Below, in pieces: positions 35,979 through 47,871 of a stretch of 64,000 nucleotides of DNA. Source of the stretch: Cheiracanthium punctorium (taxonomy: Eukaryota > Arthropoda > Arachnida > Araneae > Cheiracanthiidae). The translations under genes were made by a program, and so were the position numbers. Numbering within the stretch: position 1 is the first letter of the stretch; every line of letters starts with the position of its first letter. The notes below the pieces were generated by a model. It was not told the DNA's origin, did no database searches, and saw nothing but the letters and a program-made list of their open reading frames with translations. The stretch covers positions 124,001 through 188,000 of the forward strand of contig JAWZYV010019444.1 of NCBI GenBank assembly GCA_038373885.1, given 5' to 3'.

Positions 35979-36371
35979 CTGCAAAAAATACAAATTTATG
36001 TAAAAGAAATTCGAAATTTCACGTAATTACGAATTGACATTAGCTCGGAAGCATATACCACAGTTCCGATAGTTTTAATTATCAAGCGCACCTTTCTAAG
36101 AGGCGCTTAGGAATGTTAAAAATAAATAAATAAATGTTTTGCTTAATAAAAATTTGTAAAAATATAATCTAAAATTAAAAAGTCAAATGTCAATTACTTA
36201 GTTTGTTTCCCCACCGAATTAAAAAATTTAAACTCTTTTCTTTCCAATACAAATTAATTTTTCGCACAGGCACCAATTGAAAATCAAGTTACAAAACTTT
36301 TAATTTGTAGGAATTTGTTTTTATTACTAAAGCAAAATTCTAAAGAGGCATACAAAATATTAAACGCAGAG

Positions 36372-36483
36372 AGAATCGCAACGATACATTCATATAACAA
36401 TCTCATTAGTTTTGTATTCTAATAGAAAACTACTAGAATACAAAACTGATGAGATTGTTATATGGATATATCGTTGCGATTCT
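36372..36483. repeat. Long imperfect hairpin, 49-bp stem and 14-nt loop
   Basis: Left arm 36,372-36,420 and right arm 36,435-36,483 are complementary apart from three positions, with loop AATAGAAAACTACT. A third, partial relative of the arm (TTGTATTGGAATACAGAACT) follows at about 36,501. The flank ACAAAATATTAAACGCAGAG at about 36,354 resembles ACAAAATATTAAAGACAGAG at about 35,846, right beside the splice donor. Confidence 0.85.
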
Positions 36484-37072
36484 TTGTGTTGAATGTTTTG
36501 TATTGGAATACAGAACTAATGAAATTGTCTCAACAAATAACTAGCATTCCTAGTATGAAATTTCATGTAATAGTTTAAAATGTGTGCTGCTTCTAAAAAA
36601 TTAATTAAAAGTTTTAGGATAAATGAGAAATTTTCTAAATGACTACTATTTCAGTACTAATAAGGAACGGTTCGTATATATATATTAAAACACATTTTCT
36701 CTTAAGTCAGAGGAGGATTTGCATTACTTTTTACTATTTTAGGATACCTAATTGTTAAGATTATTTTCATATATATATTAAAGAACAGACAGACAAACTA
36801 CATCCAAAAGCGCTTTTCAGCTTTTTTGGATAGTTTTAATTAGTAAAATAAAGTTCGTATTTTTATTTAACACTTACAAGCGGAATTAAATAATTTTTTT
36901 TCGAACATATATGTAGTGCATTTTTTAATAACAGATATTAAATTTGCAAAAGAAAAGATAAAATCAAAATTCTGATTATGAAATTCCCTTAAAATGGACA
37001 CAACCGGCTTCAACTTAAAATTTTCAGTATTTACTTTGTATTATTCTTTCAAAATTTGTGTCCTCAATTGTC

Positions 37073-37109
37073 AACCCTTTCAGATCAGGACATCTGATCT
37101 GAAAGGGTT
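37073..37109. repeat. Perfect 16-bp hairpin with piggyBac-type termini
   Basis: AACCCTTTCAGATCAG, a 5-nt loop GACAT, then the exact complement, followed by TTAA-type sequence on the right (GGGTTAAA). The outer CCCTTTCAG matches the terminus of MITE family P. It may be two MITE ends with the interior deleted. Confidence 0.7.
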
Positions 37110-39280
37110 AAAATGCACAGCAATCCTTAATAAAATTTACGATTTTTATCGATCCCTATTTTAGAAGTAACTATTCTGCATCATTCGATCAGACCATTTG
37201 ACCTCAGCCAAATCAAGGGAGAAAGCATATTATTATTTTTCGGATGTAAGTCAAATAATAGTTCTCATAGAAAATGACGTTTCTTCTAATAAAAAGGGAA
37301 AAGGTCAGGTAGTTTCTTCTGTTCAAATTATCGCAGGATTTACTAACGTAGGATTACTTGTTCAGTTAGCTGTAAGTGACATTTGAACGAATATAACTAG
37401 CACTTTTAATTTAATATATACTAAATAATATTTATAAATGTGGTACGGTACATGTACTTAAAACCATGATACCGTAATGAATCTCTTATTTTAAAATTCC
37501 TAATGTTGCCATTACATTAGGAACACATCACATTAGGAATAGTTAAAAGATTATCTAAAAAATCATGCAGGATGCTCAATTTAAATATTTAAATCTTCCA
37601 TGGTTCAGCAGAAGATACTATATTATTTATTTTAATCTCGTTAAATGTCAAAGTATGTAATCTAGAAGAGCTATTTAGAATAGCGCAAATTGTGGATTTG
37701 CTCTCATATCACATAAATTTCTCGAGTTTATAAAATTCAAGCAATTTTTTCTTTATGAAATCACATTTTTGATTGCTGTAAAAGAAATACTATTAAGTTA
37801 AGTGAGTTAGTTCACACAGATAGTTTTCTAATGGAATAATTTTCAAACTTATAACGATGTTGAAAAAAAAATTCTTTACGTAAGGACCGTTATAGGGTTG
37901 CGTAATCTCACGTTAAAAAATGAAAAGTCGACTGCAGTCTGTACTACCGTATGATATCACAACTTTAACACAAGCCAAAGTACTTTTCAATCTCCAGGAA
38001 TAATATTATGCACGAAAAGTTCTTTATTATGGAATTTATACGATTACGAAGGTAAGAGAAAACACTAAATATTTGAGCACATAAGAGGGGAATGAGCATA
38101 CTAGCGCACCGAAGTAATAAAGGAGTGTAGACAGAGGAGAGAACGCAGACCAAGGGGGAAATGGGACAATGTTTATCCGCGGTAATCAACCTAAGATACA
38201 CGAAACTCCTGCGAAATATTCCCCTAAAAAAAAAAAAAAAAGTTATATAGAACACAGCACATTATTAAACGTCCACCTTACTAACATTAGGGTTCCCATT
38301 TATAGAAAAGATGGACAGAAAATAAGCGCATAATTCGGAAGACTGAATAATGTTGTTGCAACTAACGTGCATCTTGAGATATTACAGTCACAGAATATGT
38401 TCAAGGGATCCTAAGCGATGCTATTTTTATAGAAAAGCAGATATGATTTTCTAATATCACAGATTGATTCGCAAATAGGCAGATATTATAGGTATCTAGC
38501 TTGCTTACGTTGTTCATGGCTTTTTCTTTCCTGTGCAGGAAAACATTATTTGAAACATAGTCAATAAATAATGTGTTTTGTTTTTGTTTTCCACTAAACA
38601 ATGTTTGTGTTTCTGACTTGCGATTTACAGGAATCTGACACTGTAAGTAATCACCCCTCCCCTCCTCTCTTAAACTGATTCATAAGAAAGCTGTTTGAAG
38701 TAATGCTTACGGTTTAATGTTTTAAGATGAAAAAAAAATATTTTAATGGTCTCTTTACAAATTCATTTTTGATTTACCTTTAGATTTTCAATGTAAATTA
38801 AATATACTATTTTCTCAGAATATTTCTAGAGTAAGTTTCGCTTATGCCATAAAAACAAGTAGGGATATTATAAATATTTAGATAGATACACTATTATAGT
38901 CATTTTCATCGCATTTTACAGTTTTGGTGAATGCCTGTAGTGAAAAATGCATTTCAGACATTAACTTTATGATCAACAGAAGAATTTTCTAATTATAATT
39001 TAAAAAAACCTAAAAAACTTGTTTTTAGTATTTTAGTGGAAATCAAATATATCATTTACGACAGTAAGAAAGTTAATTAATGTTTGACTAATGCATATTT
39101 AGAGATCGACAGGGGAAATTCCGTTTTCCAAAAACTTCTTTCTTATGTACACCCATAGAACTAAATATAATATTCTTCAAGCTGTAATTAGGTGAGATAA
39201 CATTAATGCACATCTCACAGCACGCTAAAGGGTTACAAGACTCGACTTTTAAATGTCTCAGCAGATTTTTGACAATTACT
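37110..39280. other. Unassigned AT-rich DNA
   Basis: Poly(A) tract at about 38,226-38,241 and a slightly GC-richer stretch at about 38,080-38,215. No gene or family member was recognised. Confidence 0.4.
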
Positions 39281-39291
39281 AAACAGAATAT

Positions 39292-39499
39292 GTTACTGAA
39301 AATGGTAGACGGCCGAATTGTGAAGGTCCCGGGTTCGAGTTCCATAGCGCGGCTGTCGATTGAAAGGTATGAAGTTTTGGTAGGTTTTCTCCAGATTTAA
39401 CGTGAATACACGTTAGAACTCCTGAAAAAGTCCTCCAACCAAGGCACCCCTCATTCTTGGCAGATCGCCCTAGCGTAGCGTTGCCATAATCACACAAAC
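39292..39499 (+). mobile_element. tRNA-derived SINE, family B, copy 2
   Basis: The exact 11-bp direct repeat AAACAGAATAT flanks the copy (39,281-39,291 and 39,500-39,510). It carries TGGTAGACGGCCG, box-B-like GGTCCCGGGTTCGAGTTCC at about 39,327, GGTTTTCTCCAGATTTAACG and a CACACAAAC tail. Same family as 7,539-7,767. The head is short of the box A region, so this copy is slightly 5'-truncated relative to copy 3. Confidence 0.88.
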
Positions 39500-39510
39500 A
39501 AACAGAATAT

Positions 39511-40497
39511 AATCAAAATTCATTTTTGTTTATTATCTACTTGTTTTTTTTTTATTTATTGGAAGGTGGAACTGAACCACACACATTGTGATAAAAGTAA
39601 TTTTTATAAATGGTTTTTGAAGTACGATTTAAAATTTTTTAATTAATACAAAAAATGTATAATCTAAAAAAAAAGTGTTGAAATATTTTTAAAAATCTTC
39701 TTAATTCATGCTTCGCTTCTGCGTTAAAAGTATTTAACAATAACAAATAGATCTTAAAAATAAACACAGAATGAGAATCATTAAGCCCAAATTGAAACAA
39801 CAATTCCAAAAACTCAATCCACTTAAAAACAATTATATTTCTTTGGTGATATGAAATCGAAGGAAAAATTCTTCTCTTAGAAAACACCATCACGTCCTAA
39901 CCCATATCTCCCCTGCCCTCCCTCCGTCTTCCGTCAGTAAAACTCATCCCGCATCTCTGGAATTAAGATCGCCCAGACATATCTGCGGTACAAATAGCTA
40001 TGGTCGCCATAGCTACGGGAGACAGCACTCATCTCGTGGGACAAGGGGTACGGGCCGCTCTACAAAATTGAAGAAGGGGCACGGACGATATTAAGGAGAG
40101 ACGTAACGGTACATACAAAATGCGCCCCCCAGAATGAGAAATGTCATGCAAGAAAAAATAAATAAGAGAAGTGAGTGGCAGAATATACTAGGACATGATC
40201 AGAATTGAAGAGCATTCTGCGAGATGATCGTCAAATATGGAGGTACAGTTATGGACAAGAATTATGTGTGGGTTACTAGGATCCGAGTGAAATATCAAAG
40301 CTTCTTGAGAGAATGTTCTTCCGCATTCTGCTTCACGTATCACCAGGTTTATGGGTGTGAAAAGATAGAAATTCGATATTTCTTTTTTCCGTTTGGCACT
40401 TCCGAAATTTTCATTTTAAAGGACAGTTGTTTCAGAACAGTTGATTTAAGGACCAGCTTTTGAGCCGTTCATTGTAGCAATGTCGTTTCGGTTATAA
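39511..40497. other. Unassigned DNA with a GC-richer block
   Basis: About 39,900-40,135 is clearly GC-richer than its surroundings. It contains a 9-bp-arm palindrome TAGCTATGG-TCG-CCATAGCTA (39,995-40,015). No open frame above 80 codons and no repeat kinship was seen. Confidence 0.4.
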
Positions 40498-40505
40498 ATA
40501 TACTT

Positions 40506-40663
40506 TAGGGGCATAGCCAGAAAATATCGGGGGAGGGGGAGTGCAAAACATGCAAAATGGTAGAATTTCTCACAAAAAAGCTTAATCACTGACAACCAAG
40601 AAATTAAAATCCAACATTTCGGGAGTGCCAAAGGCCCCATAGCCACCCCCTGGCCCGTCCCTG
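40506..40663. mobile_element. GGGGCGTAGCC hAT-type MITE, copy 1
   Basis: The 8-bp direct repeat ATATACTT (40,498-40,505 and 40,664-40,671) flanks a 158-bp copy. It starts TAGGGGCATAGCCAG and ends with the complement of CAGGGACGGGCCAGG. Same family as 47,704 and 50,716. Non-coding. Confidence 0.82.
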
Positions 40664-40671
40664 ATATACTT

Positions 40672-43600
40672 TAAATAGCATAAAAAAATATATTTTCTAA
40701 CTTCGAAAAACCCGAAACATTCTTGACACATATTTTTTATTTGTTTCCTTGCTAAAAAGTTACAGACTGCAGAAACGTTACTCGTGTAACAGTTGATGAT
40801 ACAATAAAATCCAGGGATCAAACATTTAAAATCCAGACTTAAAAAGCGTTTTCAGAGATTCGAAGATTTTAGATTTTCGAAGTGTATTCATAAAGCTGGT
40901 GGTTTTAGTTTAAAAGATCCTCGGTGAAGCAAATTTTACACACACACACAAAGTTTTAGTATTTAAAAATTTTGATACATCATTTGATTTTTCATCATAC
41001 CACACAGTCTTTTATACTGACCAAAAGTAAGGCAGATCTGGTTCTATTAAAATGTTCAAACAGTGTTCTTAACGGTATGATAGTTCGGGTTGGCTCAATT
41101 TGCAAATTTTCTGGATTGAATCATCAAGGACTAAATGGTATATAGAATAAACATTCTAGAAAAAATTTAGCCTTTCATCAAACACATAAGAGGCTCTATT
41201 TTCATCAGGCAGCGAAATATTTACCAACTTTCACAAAATCAGGCATTAAATAATACATCTATTCTGCTTGCTTTCATGTATAGCTTGTCTAATCAACTTT
41301 CAGTGGTTAAGAAGGGAAAGCTTTTTCTCATTAGAAACGTAGGACCTTATTTTTATTTATTTATTTTTGTTAAGTAGAATTCTAAGATCTGTTTTTACAC
41401 AGAGAATAACAATATTTTTGTACTATAATTGTAGGAAAAAAAATTAAATTCATAAAAATGAATCTTAATAAAGTAAAAAATAAAATTTTCTTTTTGGAAA
41501 ATATATTTAAGTGATCGTTAGAGCTATGCAAAGAGGTCAAAGCATTAAAAATCATTTTTATATGAAAGCCCTCCTATTTCCATGAAGTTTTAAAAAGTCT
41601 TGTTAAGTTTAAATGAGTCGAGTTCAGACTATTTGTTGCAGATCTTTTGTTATGTAATTCTTAAGCTTCAATTTTTTTATTTTCAAAACTGCTTTACTTT
41701 TTAACCATGTATCAATATAAAAGTCACGGCCTTCCAATTAACCAAGAAGAATTTTTTTTTTCTAAAACAACCTTCAGTGGACTTTTCTTAACATTTCTTT
41801 CTTATGTAAACCTAGAACCAGCAATAGGATTCTTCAAACTGCAATCCAGATGTTTGGGTGATTTTATAAGATACTGTTTTTAATGGTCTGATAATAAAAT
41901 AAATCAGAATTTTTGATAGACTTTTAGTTTAACTTTCTTAAAATATGAAATTTAAAGTATAGGATGTAAAAATTGCAATCTATCAACATCCATATGCACA
42001 TTTATCTGAAGACACTACATATTTTTCTCACATAAACTTGGAAGTAGTAATATGATACCTCAAAGAATAATCAAGGTACGAGTTTATATGATGATAGCCT
42101 TCTTAGTGCTTTTGAAGGAAAATTAAATTCATTTCCAAACTATTACATAGACTTTACATTCGCAGGAAATAAGACTTTTAAATTTCAACTTTACGTAGAA
42201 AATTAAAAATTAACCAAAACTGTTAGTTAACCGAAAAAGTTAACGTAAAATTATCTTCATTGTAACAGTATAATAAGCATAATTTATCATCGCTATGTAT
42301 TTTTTGAATAAAAATGTATCTAAAAAGAAAAGAAACCAATTTTTCTCCTTAGACAATTTGCAAATATCTTAACAAAAATATGCTGAAAGTAATGTTCAAT
42401 ACATGTTCTATCATGAAATTTTTACTTTTTCACATCCTATAAGTTCTTTTTTTATGCCCCTTCAAAGGACAATTTGAAGGGTCGCCAAAAGATCTATAAA
42501 ATTGACTACTAGCCATCCACTTCCTATCATATTCCCCTACTTCAAACATACATTCAAACGCTGAGGAAAGCACTTACTTCAGCCCCCCATACATATGTTT
42601 GAATCCCACAGAAACTCAAGTTTTGCTGACATCCACTCTATTTTTATCTCCAGACTCCCAGAAGTCATCCATTCTATGGTTTCTCAATTTTCTTTTTTCG
42701 ACCACAAAAATCTAAAAGAGCATCCTACTTACAGATCGAGGAAGTTCTATTGTGGCTACGGTAATTCAACAGCTTCAAAGCAGGAAAAAGCCATGATTAT
42801 CAGGAATCCATGTTTAAAATTTAAAATTATTTGTACAGACAAGAAGCATGGAAGATTGAAAATAATTATAATAATAATAAAGGCTCGCAACCACTATGTA
42901 GAAATAACTGAGTTTTCAGAAGCAAAATTATTATTACGATTATTAGATACCTTAAATGCAGTAAATTAACTATTGGATAAATTATATAGTTCTACCGAAT
43001 TAGTTATACGTTTCGGCATAAAATATAACTTCAAACAGCATGATTAAAACTTTTCTACCGATGGTTTTATGAAAGGGAAGAAAAACATTCATTATAAACT
43101 ACATTTAGAGTGTATTATCGTTTTAACAATATTAGAACTAAAAAAAGATTTTTCTGTTGAAAGATTTTATTTGATTAATCAGACTCCGAGTGTAAGATTT
43201 CAACTGCTAACCGTTGATTATTCAAATATTTTTTCATAGGGGGAAATATTTTATACATGTAATATCAACATTTAAACTCGCAACGATTGGCTGCAGGGTA
43301 ATGAATGAAATATTACAGAACTTTAGTCAACGTAACTTAGTTTATGTTGATGTACATTAAACTATCCCACATTTTAACTGAAAATGATTTTCTTTCCCAG
43401 TTGTCGAATACAGAGAAAATATAAAATTGAATAAAACATAAAATTTTAATATTTTCAATTTTCTAAAACTCGACTAATGAAACAAACACCCGAAAAACTT
43501 TCGTAAAGATTAAATCCATATGCGTAGAAAATAGGTGTTTAGCTGCCTATGGGTGTTTATCTGCAAAGGCCTTTGTGCATGTTCATGAAGACAAATAAGG

Positions 43601-44412
43601 ATAAGATGCGTTCAATGAACTGCCTTCACAATAAAAAGATTATAAATTAAAAAAAAATGTTTAATTGATTTCAGTTTTAACCCCAATGCCGTTTGTACGT
43701 TAGAGGAGAGAATATCATTTAAAGAGTTCATGTCTCATTGGTAAAGCCTACATTATCGGAATTAAATTTTGGCTTTGTGACAAGTTAGAATAATAGACTG
43801 TCGCAGATAAAAATAAGTTAATTTTATAATTTAAAAATATATATTGAATGTTCTGATCCGTTTCTATAAATTTGTGTACGCATGAATTGGATTATAGTTC
43901 GAAAATTTCAGACTGTATCAGTTCGACATTTTAATGAATATAAAAGCTACAGGTGAATGCATAAGTCACGTGAACAAATGTGAAACATCCCCAAAGTCGG
44001 TTCTACCCTGTGTACAAGTTGTGCACCGCACACAGGTGGCCGTAAAAACGACGAGGGGGAGTGCAAAATCAAGTCTGTTTTTTTTTTTTATCGACTATGT
44101 AATAAATATCTCTGTACTACATTACTGAAACATTAGTTATTTTTTCTATTAATGCTTAATTACATTTTCCCGCATATACCTATTGATATGCATTATCTTT
44201 GTTGTTCCATAGGAAAATTTTTATTTCCATACTGTATGACTAAAAACATATTTACTTTTTTGTTTACTGGAAATGTCGGCCCAATTATAAATGCACACAG
44301 GCGGACTAACATATTTATATCAAAATATGGAAAGAATTGTCCGATTGTCCTTTTTGGAAGATTGTCCGAAATTATGAAGATATCTTTGGGGAAAGCGTGC
44401 AATTTCAGAGCT
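40672..44412. other. Unassigned AT-rich DNA
   Basis: A long stretch free of recognised mobile elements. A CA run lies at about 40,940-40,950. A 124-codon open frame (42,595-42,969) includes a run of Ile from an ATA/ATT microsatellite and has no domain. I see no gene. The lack of repeats over 3.7 kb is itself unusual in this window. Confidence 0.45.
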
Positions 44413-44570
44413 GTGTGCGCACAGCCAGCTGTCGTCAAAAAAGGGTCTCTAGATCTGTGGCACGCGCTGAATGTTTCGATCGTCCGCCATCTTGCTGGTA
44501 GTTAAGTCGAGAGATGGCAACGGCTGCCCTTTTTTCAGCATTGAGAAAGGGCTGCGCCTCAAAGGGTTAA
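44413..44570. mobile_element. TTAA-type MITE, family P, truncated copy
   Basis: The right end is GCGCCTCAAAGGGTTAA with TTAA at 44,567-44,570, the complement of the CCCTTTGAGGCGC terminus. It contains GTCCGCCATCTTGCTGGTAG and GATGGCAACGGCTGCCC. The left end is at GTGTGCGCACAGCCAGCTG, the same internal breakpoint as the copy at 26,581, with no TTAA. Confidence 0.75.
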
Positions 44571-45515
44571 AACAAAACTGGTGGTAAAGCGATTAAAATT
44601 TACCGTAAATAGTTATATACTTTTAAAATTCGTCACACTAATTTCGAAACAGCCTGTAACAAGGTAAAATAAGAGTCAGGAAAATAAAAAATTAAAAAAC
44701 ATGAGATGTCACATCAGGGGAGTTAAAATCAATGAATGTGTTACACATCAGAGAAAGGCCACGATAACCCGTACCGTGACTCACGGGGATTTATAACAGA
44801 AGCAACGCCCACGCTCCAAAGATGACTCAAGCGTGAGTATTAGTTAGAGATACCATACCTTGGCAAATGTGAATTATTTTAAGTTTTTATCCCAGCACAA
44901 TTGCGAAATCAGAGTGTGGGGAGGGGGATGATAACTGTTTCCAACTGCGAAGCAATTCCACAGGAAGGCAAAGTTATTATCTTTAGCACCAAGACCCGTA
45001 AAGATCGCAAGTCAAGAATTTGACTTATCCTAGTCATCAGTGAGCTTTATTGGGCTTCATACATTTTTTGAAAATGCAGAGAGCGCATATTTTTAAAAGT
45101 TCATTCTGTTTAAAGTCTTAGATGTTTTAATGAATATGATTGTGTACCTAATGCATGCAATTTCTGGAGTTAGTGTATTTAGAGGAATTTTAAAGCATAA
45201 AGTAAGATGGTGTGTACAGAAAATAAACGGAGTGCATGTTCATAAAGTTTGTATTTAGTTGTATTAAAATTGTAGACCATTTGTCATTCAACTGTTTGAA
45301 AATTATGGATCTAATTCAATATAATTTTTTAGAAAACTCATGCGCCACAAATTCTGTAATAATCTATATCTATAAAATTAAAACATTTAGCGAATTAATT
45401 TAGCTTAACGAATCTGAATAATGCTTACTTTTTATTTATCAGATTTAAACATGGTTTATATAAATACATGTATGTGTGTGTGTGTGTGTGTATTCTCCTC
45501 ATAAGAAGATATGCA
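44571..45515. other. Unassigned DNA
   Basis: A somewhat GC-richer, non-repetitive stretch at about 44,755-44,960 sits in AT-rich sequence. A GT microsatellite occurs at about 45,474-45,491. No gene was recognised. Confidence 0.4.
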
Positions 45516-45523
45516 CACTAAAT

Positions 45524-46093
45524 CATGGGTGGCCAACACGCGGCCCGCAAATTTGGGTCAAATGAACAAAAATATTAACTAATTTTCTCCCAAATAACAG
45601 ACCAGAAAAGAAAAAAGTTTTCTCAAAATTAAACTTGTAAAACTGTTAGAGGAGATTAAAAAACATTTTCAAAGTAATTTGTAGAGTCGCACATCAGAAG
45701 TTATGAACAAGCGTTACATGTAATCACAGGTGTGACAGATACTCAAATAGCCATTTTTATCAGGGGTGTTGATGCTCATTTTAAAGTGACAGAAAATGAC
45801 ACTATACTAAGTCAGGATATTTGCAAGAGGCGGATGCATACATTTTTTGAATTGTGTAATAAATATGTTTGATTTTCATTTACATTTTATATTCTAAAAA
45901 AAATGCATTTATAATTTTTTTTATGTTAGATTATAGAAGTGTTTGAGCTAGAAATCCCTAGCTAAAAATCGATAATGTCGTTAAAACTATAGCCCCCCCC
46001 CCAAAAAAAAGAAAAAAAAGACAAAAGGTGTGGCCCTCGGTTAAATTTTCCCCGGAAAATTGGCCCGGCTGCCAAAAAGGTTGTCCATTCATG
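45524..46093. mobile_element. hAT-type non-autonomous element 1 (CATGGGTGGCCAAC ends)
   Basis: The perfect 8-bp direct repeat CACTAAAT lies at 45,516-45,523 and 46,094-46,101. Termini are CATGGGTGGCCAACACGCGGCC and, inverted, CATGAATGGACAAC followed by GCAGCCGGGCC. The GGTGGCCAAC/GCGGCCCGC start resembles many hAT elements. The 570-bp interior has no transposase frame. It abuts element 2, sharing one target copy. Confidence 0.85.
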
Positions 46094-46101
46094 CACTAAA
46101 T

Positions 46102-46431
46102 CAACGGTTCCCAACCATTTAACACTGCACAACAAAGGATAACTTACGATGGCGCCACCCATCCCTCCGTCATATTACTAATCACACATACAGTTTTTTA
46201 TTCTTCAGCAATGAGCATTTACTTGCCTTTTCTACAAAACAATGCTATCGGTAAAGTATACGAATAAATATTTTAAGCGAAAATAGATATGTTTTGGAAT
46301 GAAAATAAGAATCAATAAGATGATTTTTAGAAAACATGCATTATCATGCTCTTTGCCCGTTTTTCTTACGTCCACCCGTGGAAACGCTGTAACCCAAGGG
46401 GCCCTGGTAGTCTACCGATTGGGAAGCGCTG
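46102..46431. mobile_element. hAT-type non-autonomous element 2 (CAnCGnTTCCCAA ends)
   Basis: Termini are CAACGGTTCCCAACC and, inverted, CAGCGCTTCCCAATC. Flanks are CACTAAAT (46,094-46,101, shared with element 1) and TACTAAAT (46,432-46,439), a 7-of-8 match. The 330-bp interior is non-coding. Confidence 0.8.
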
Positions 46432-46439
46432 TACTAAAT

Positions 46440-47282
46440 AATACTCATGCAGGAACAATCCTAGCCATGTTTTCAAAACACCAGTATGTTTGCCTTTCCC
46501 ATCAATAGATGGCGTTCCGTCTCCCAGGAAAAGCTCGGAATATTGGAGTTGAGCTACTATGAGAAAACAGCAGCTAAGGAAATTCAATTTTTTCACTTGT
46601 GAGCAAATAGAATGATTGATTGGTAAGAATCTTCAGCCTCCACCCCTCACTTTCCCCTTCAAGAAAGAAAAAATTATAAACCATCACAAGATGTATAAAA
46701 AAGTATCTAAAGATATATTTATTATACACATATACAAGTCCTGCGTGACCTTAGTCACTATCAGAAAAAAAAAAAAATGTATGACTCATACGAAGAAAAT
46801 GAAAGTTTCCAAACTAAATATTTTTTTCATGCTTAGCCAGTCACTTGGAACAATGATGTCATATCTCCGATTGAACAGATAAGCAAGAAATAAGTGTTAT
46901 CGAAATTTCCCTTTTAGCTTACAGTCTGCTTTTGACGGGGCATGGAGTACAACCTATGAAACCCTTCTTTGTTTACGGCAGCGTAAACATCGTCTGCTTT
47001 TGGTAAATACTGCACAAAATTTTGCCCAGATAGTAGAAGTGGAATTAAGGAAAAATATAAAAATGCTTTTAGAATTTCTCAACAGTTCAATTGAAAAATG
47101 CTCACCGATTTCGAGTCTGTTTGTACTCTTAACAACTGTCACAAATATGCTTCGATTTCCTCGAAATTTGTGTTTGTTATGGAAATATACTATGATTTCT
47201 GTTCCTACTGAATTTTGTTTTGTTTGGTTGTATAACATGCACTACAGATTTGTGTGCTTGGCTCGAGCCCGCGTATAAATCC
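46440..47282. other. Unassigned DNA
   Basis: No recognised family. Overlapping opposite-strand open frames of about 92-94 codons at 46,954-47,278 have no domain. Confidence 0.4.
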
Positions 47283-47476
47283 ACGTCAGATGTACAACAC
47301 AAGGGGGTGCCTCCGTGGAAGTCTTTCAAAGGGGTCCTAACGCGTATTCACACTAAGCCTCGGAGAAAACCACGGAAAACTGCTAATGGTTAGGTCGGCG
47401 GAAGCGACCTGGTTTTGAACAATAGGCGCCTTCTTTCTACCATTTTGTGAGACTTAACCACTCGGTCATGGGGCAT
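47283..47476 (-). mobile_element. tRNA-derived SINE, family B, copy 3
   Basis: The minus strand starts with a clear tRNA-type head: CATGACCGAGTGGTTAAGTC is a box A of the tRNA-Ser/Leu kind. The family body follows (AATGGTAGAAAGAAGGCG, TTTTCTCCG, GTGAATACGCGTTAGGACCC). Box B is degraded (TTCAAAACCAGG). No target duplication was found, so the ends are approximate. Confidence 0.75.
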
Positions 47477-47703
47477 TCCTACTGAAAATTGTACCAGTAT
47501 TTTTTTTTTTTTTTACATAGTTCTCAAAGAATTCTAATAAATTTTGAGCTAAGAAAGTGTTTGATTGAAACGCACTATGTTATTAGGTGTACTGCAAAGC
47601 CATATCGTATTTTATTTACATAATATTCAAAGAAATTTTCAAAGTAAATAACTACAAACAAGCTATGCCTAAACATAGGATCCTTATTTGTTACAGTTTA
47701 AAG

Positions 47704-47863
47704 CAAGGACATAGCCAGGGGTCTATGAGAGCCAGAGTAGCCCCTGAAATTTTGGATTTTTTTAAATTGAATGTCAATAAATCAAGCATTTTTGGGAGAA
47801 ACTCTACCCTTATTACCTGTTGGGCACTCCGCGAAATTTTTTTTCTTTCTCTCCACGCCCCTG
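47704..47863. mobile_element. GGGGCGTAGCC hAT-type MITE, copy 2
   Basis: It starts CAAGGACATAGCCAGGGG and ends with the complement of CAGGGGCGTGGAG. Flanks GTTTAAAG (47,696-47,703) and TTTTAAAG (47,864-47,871) agree at 7 of 8 bases. More diverged than the copy at 50,716. Confidence 0.75.
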
Positions 47864-47871
47864 TTTTAAAG

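Noticed and set aside
42595..42969. A 124-codon plus-strand open frame
   Set aside because: It crosses an AT trinucleotide repeat that gives an Ile run. Composition matches surrounding non-coding DNA and nothing resembles a protein family.
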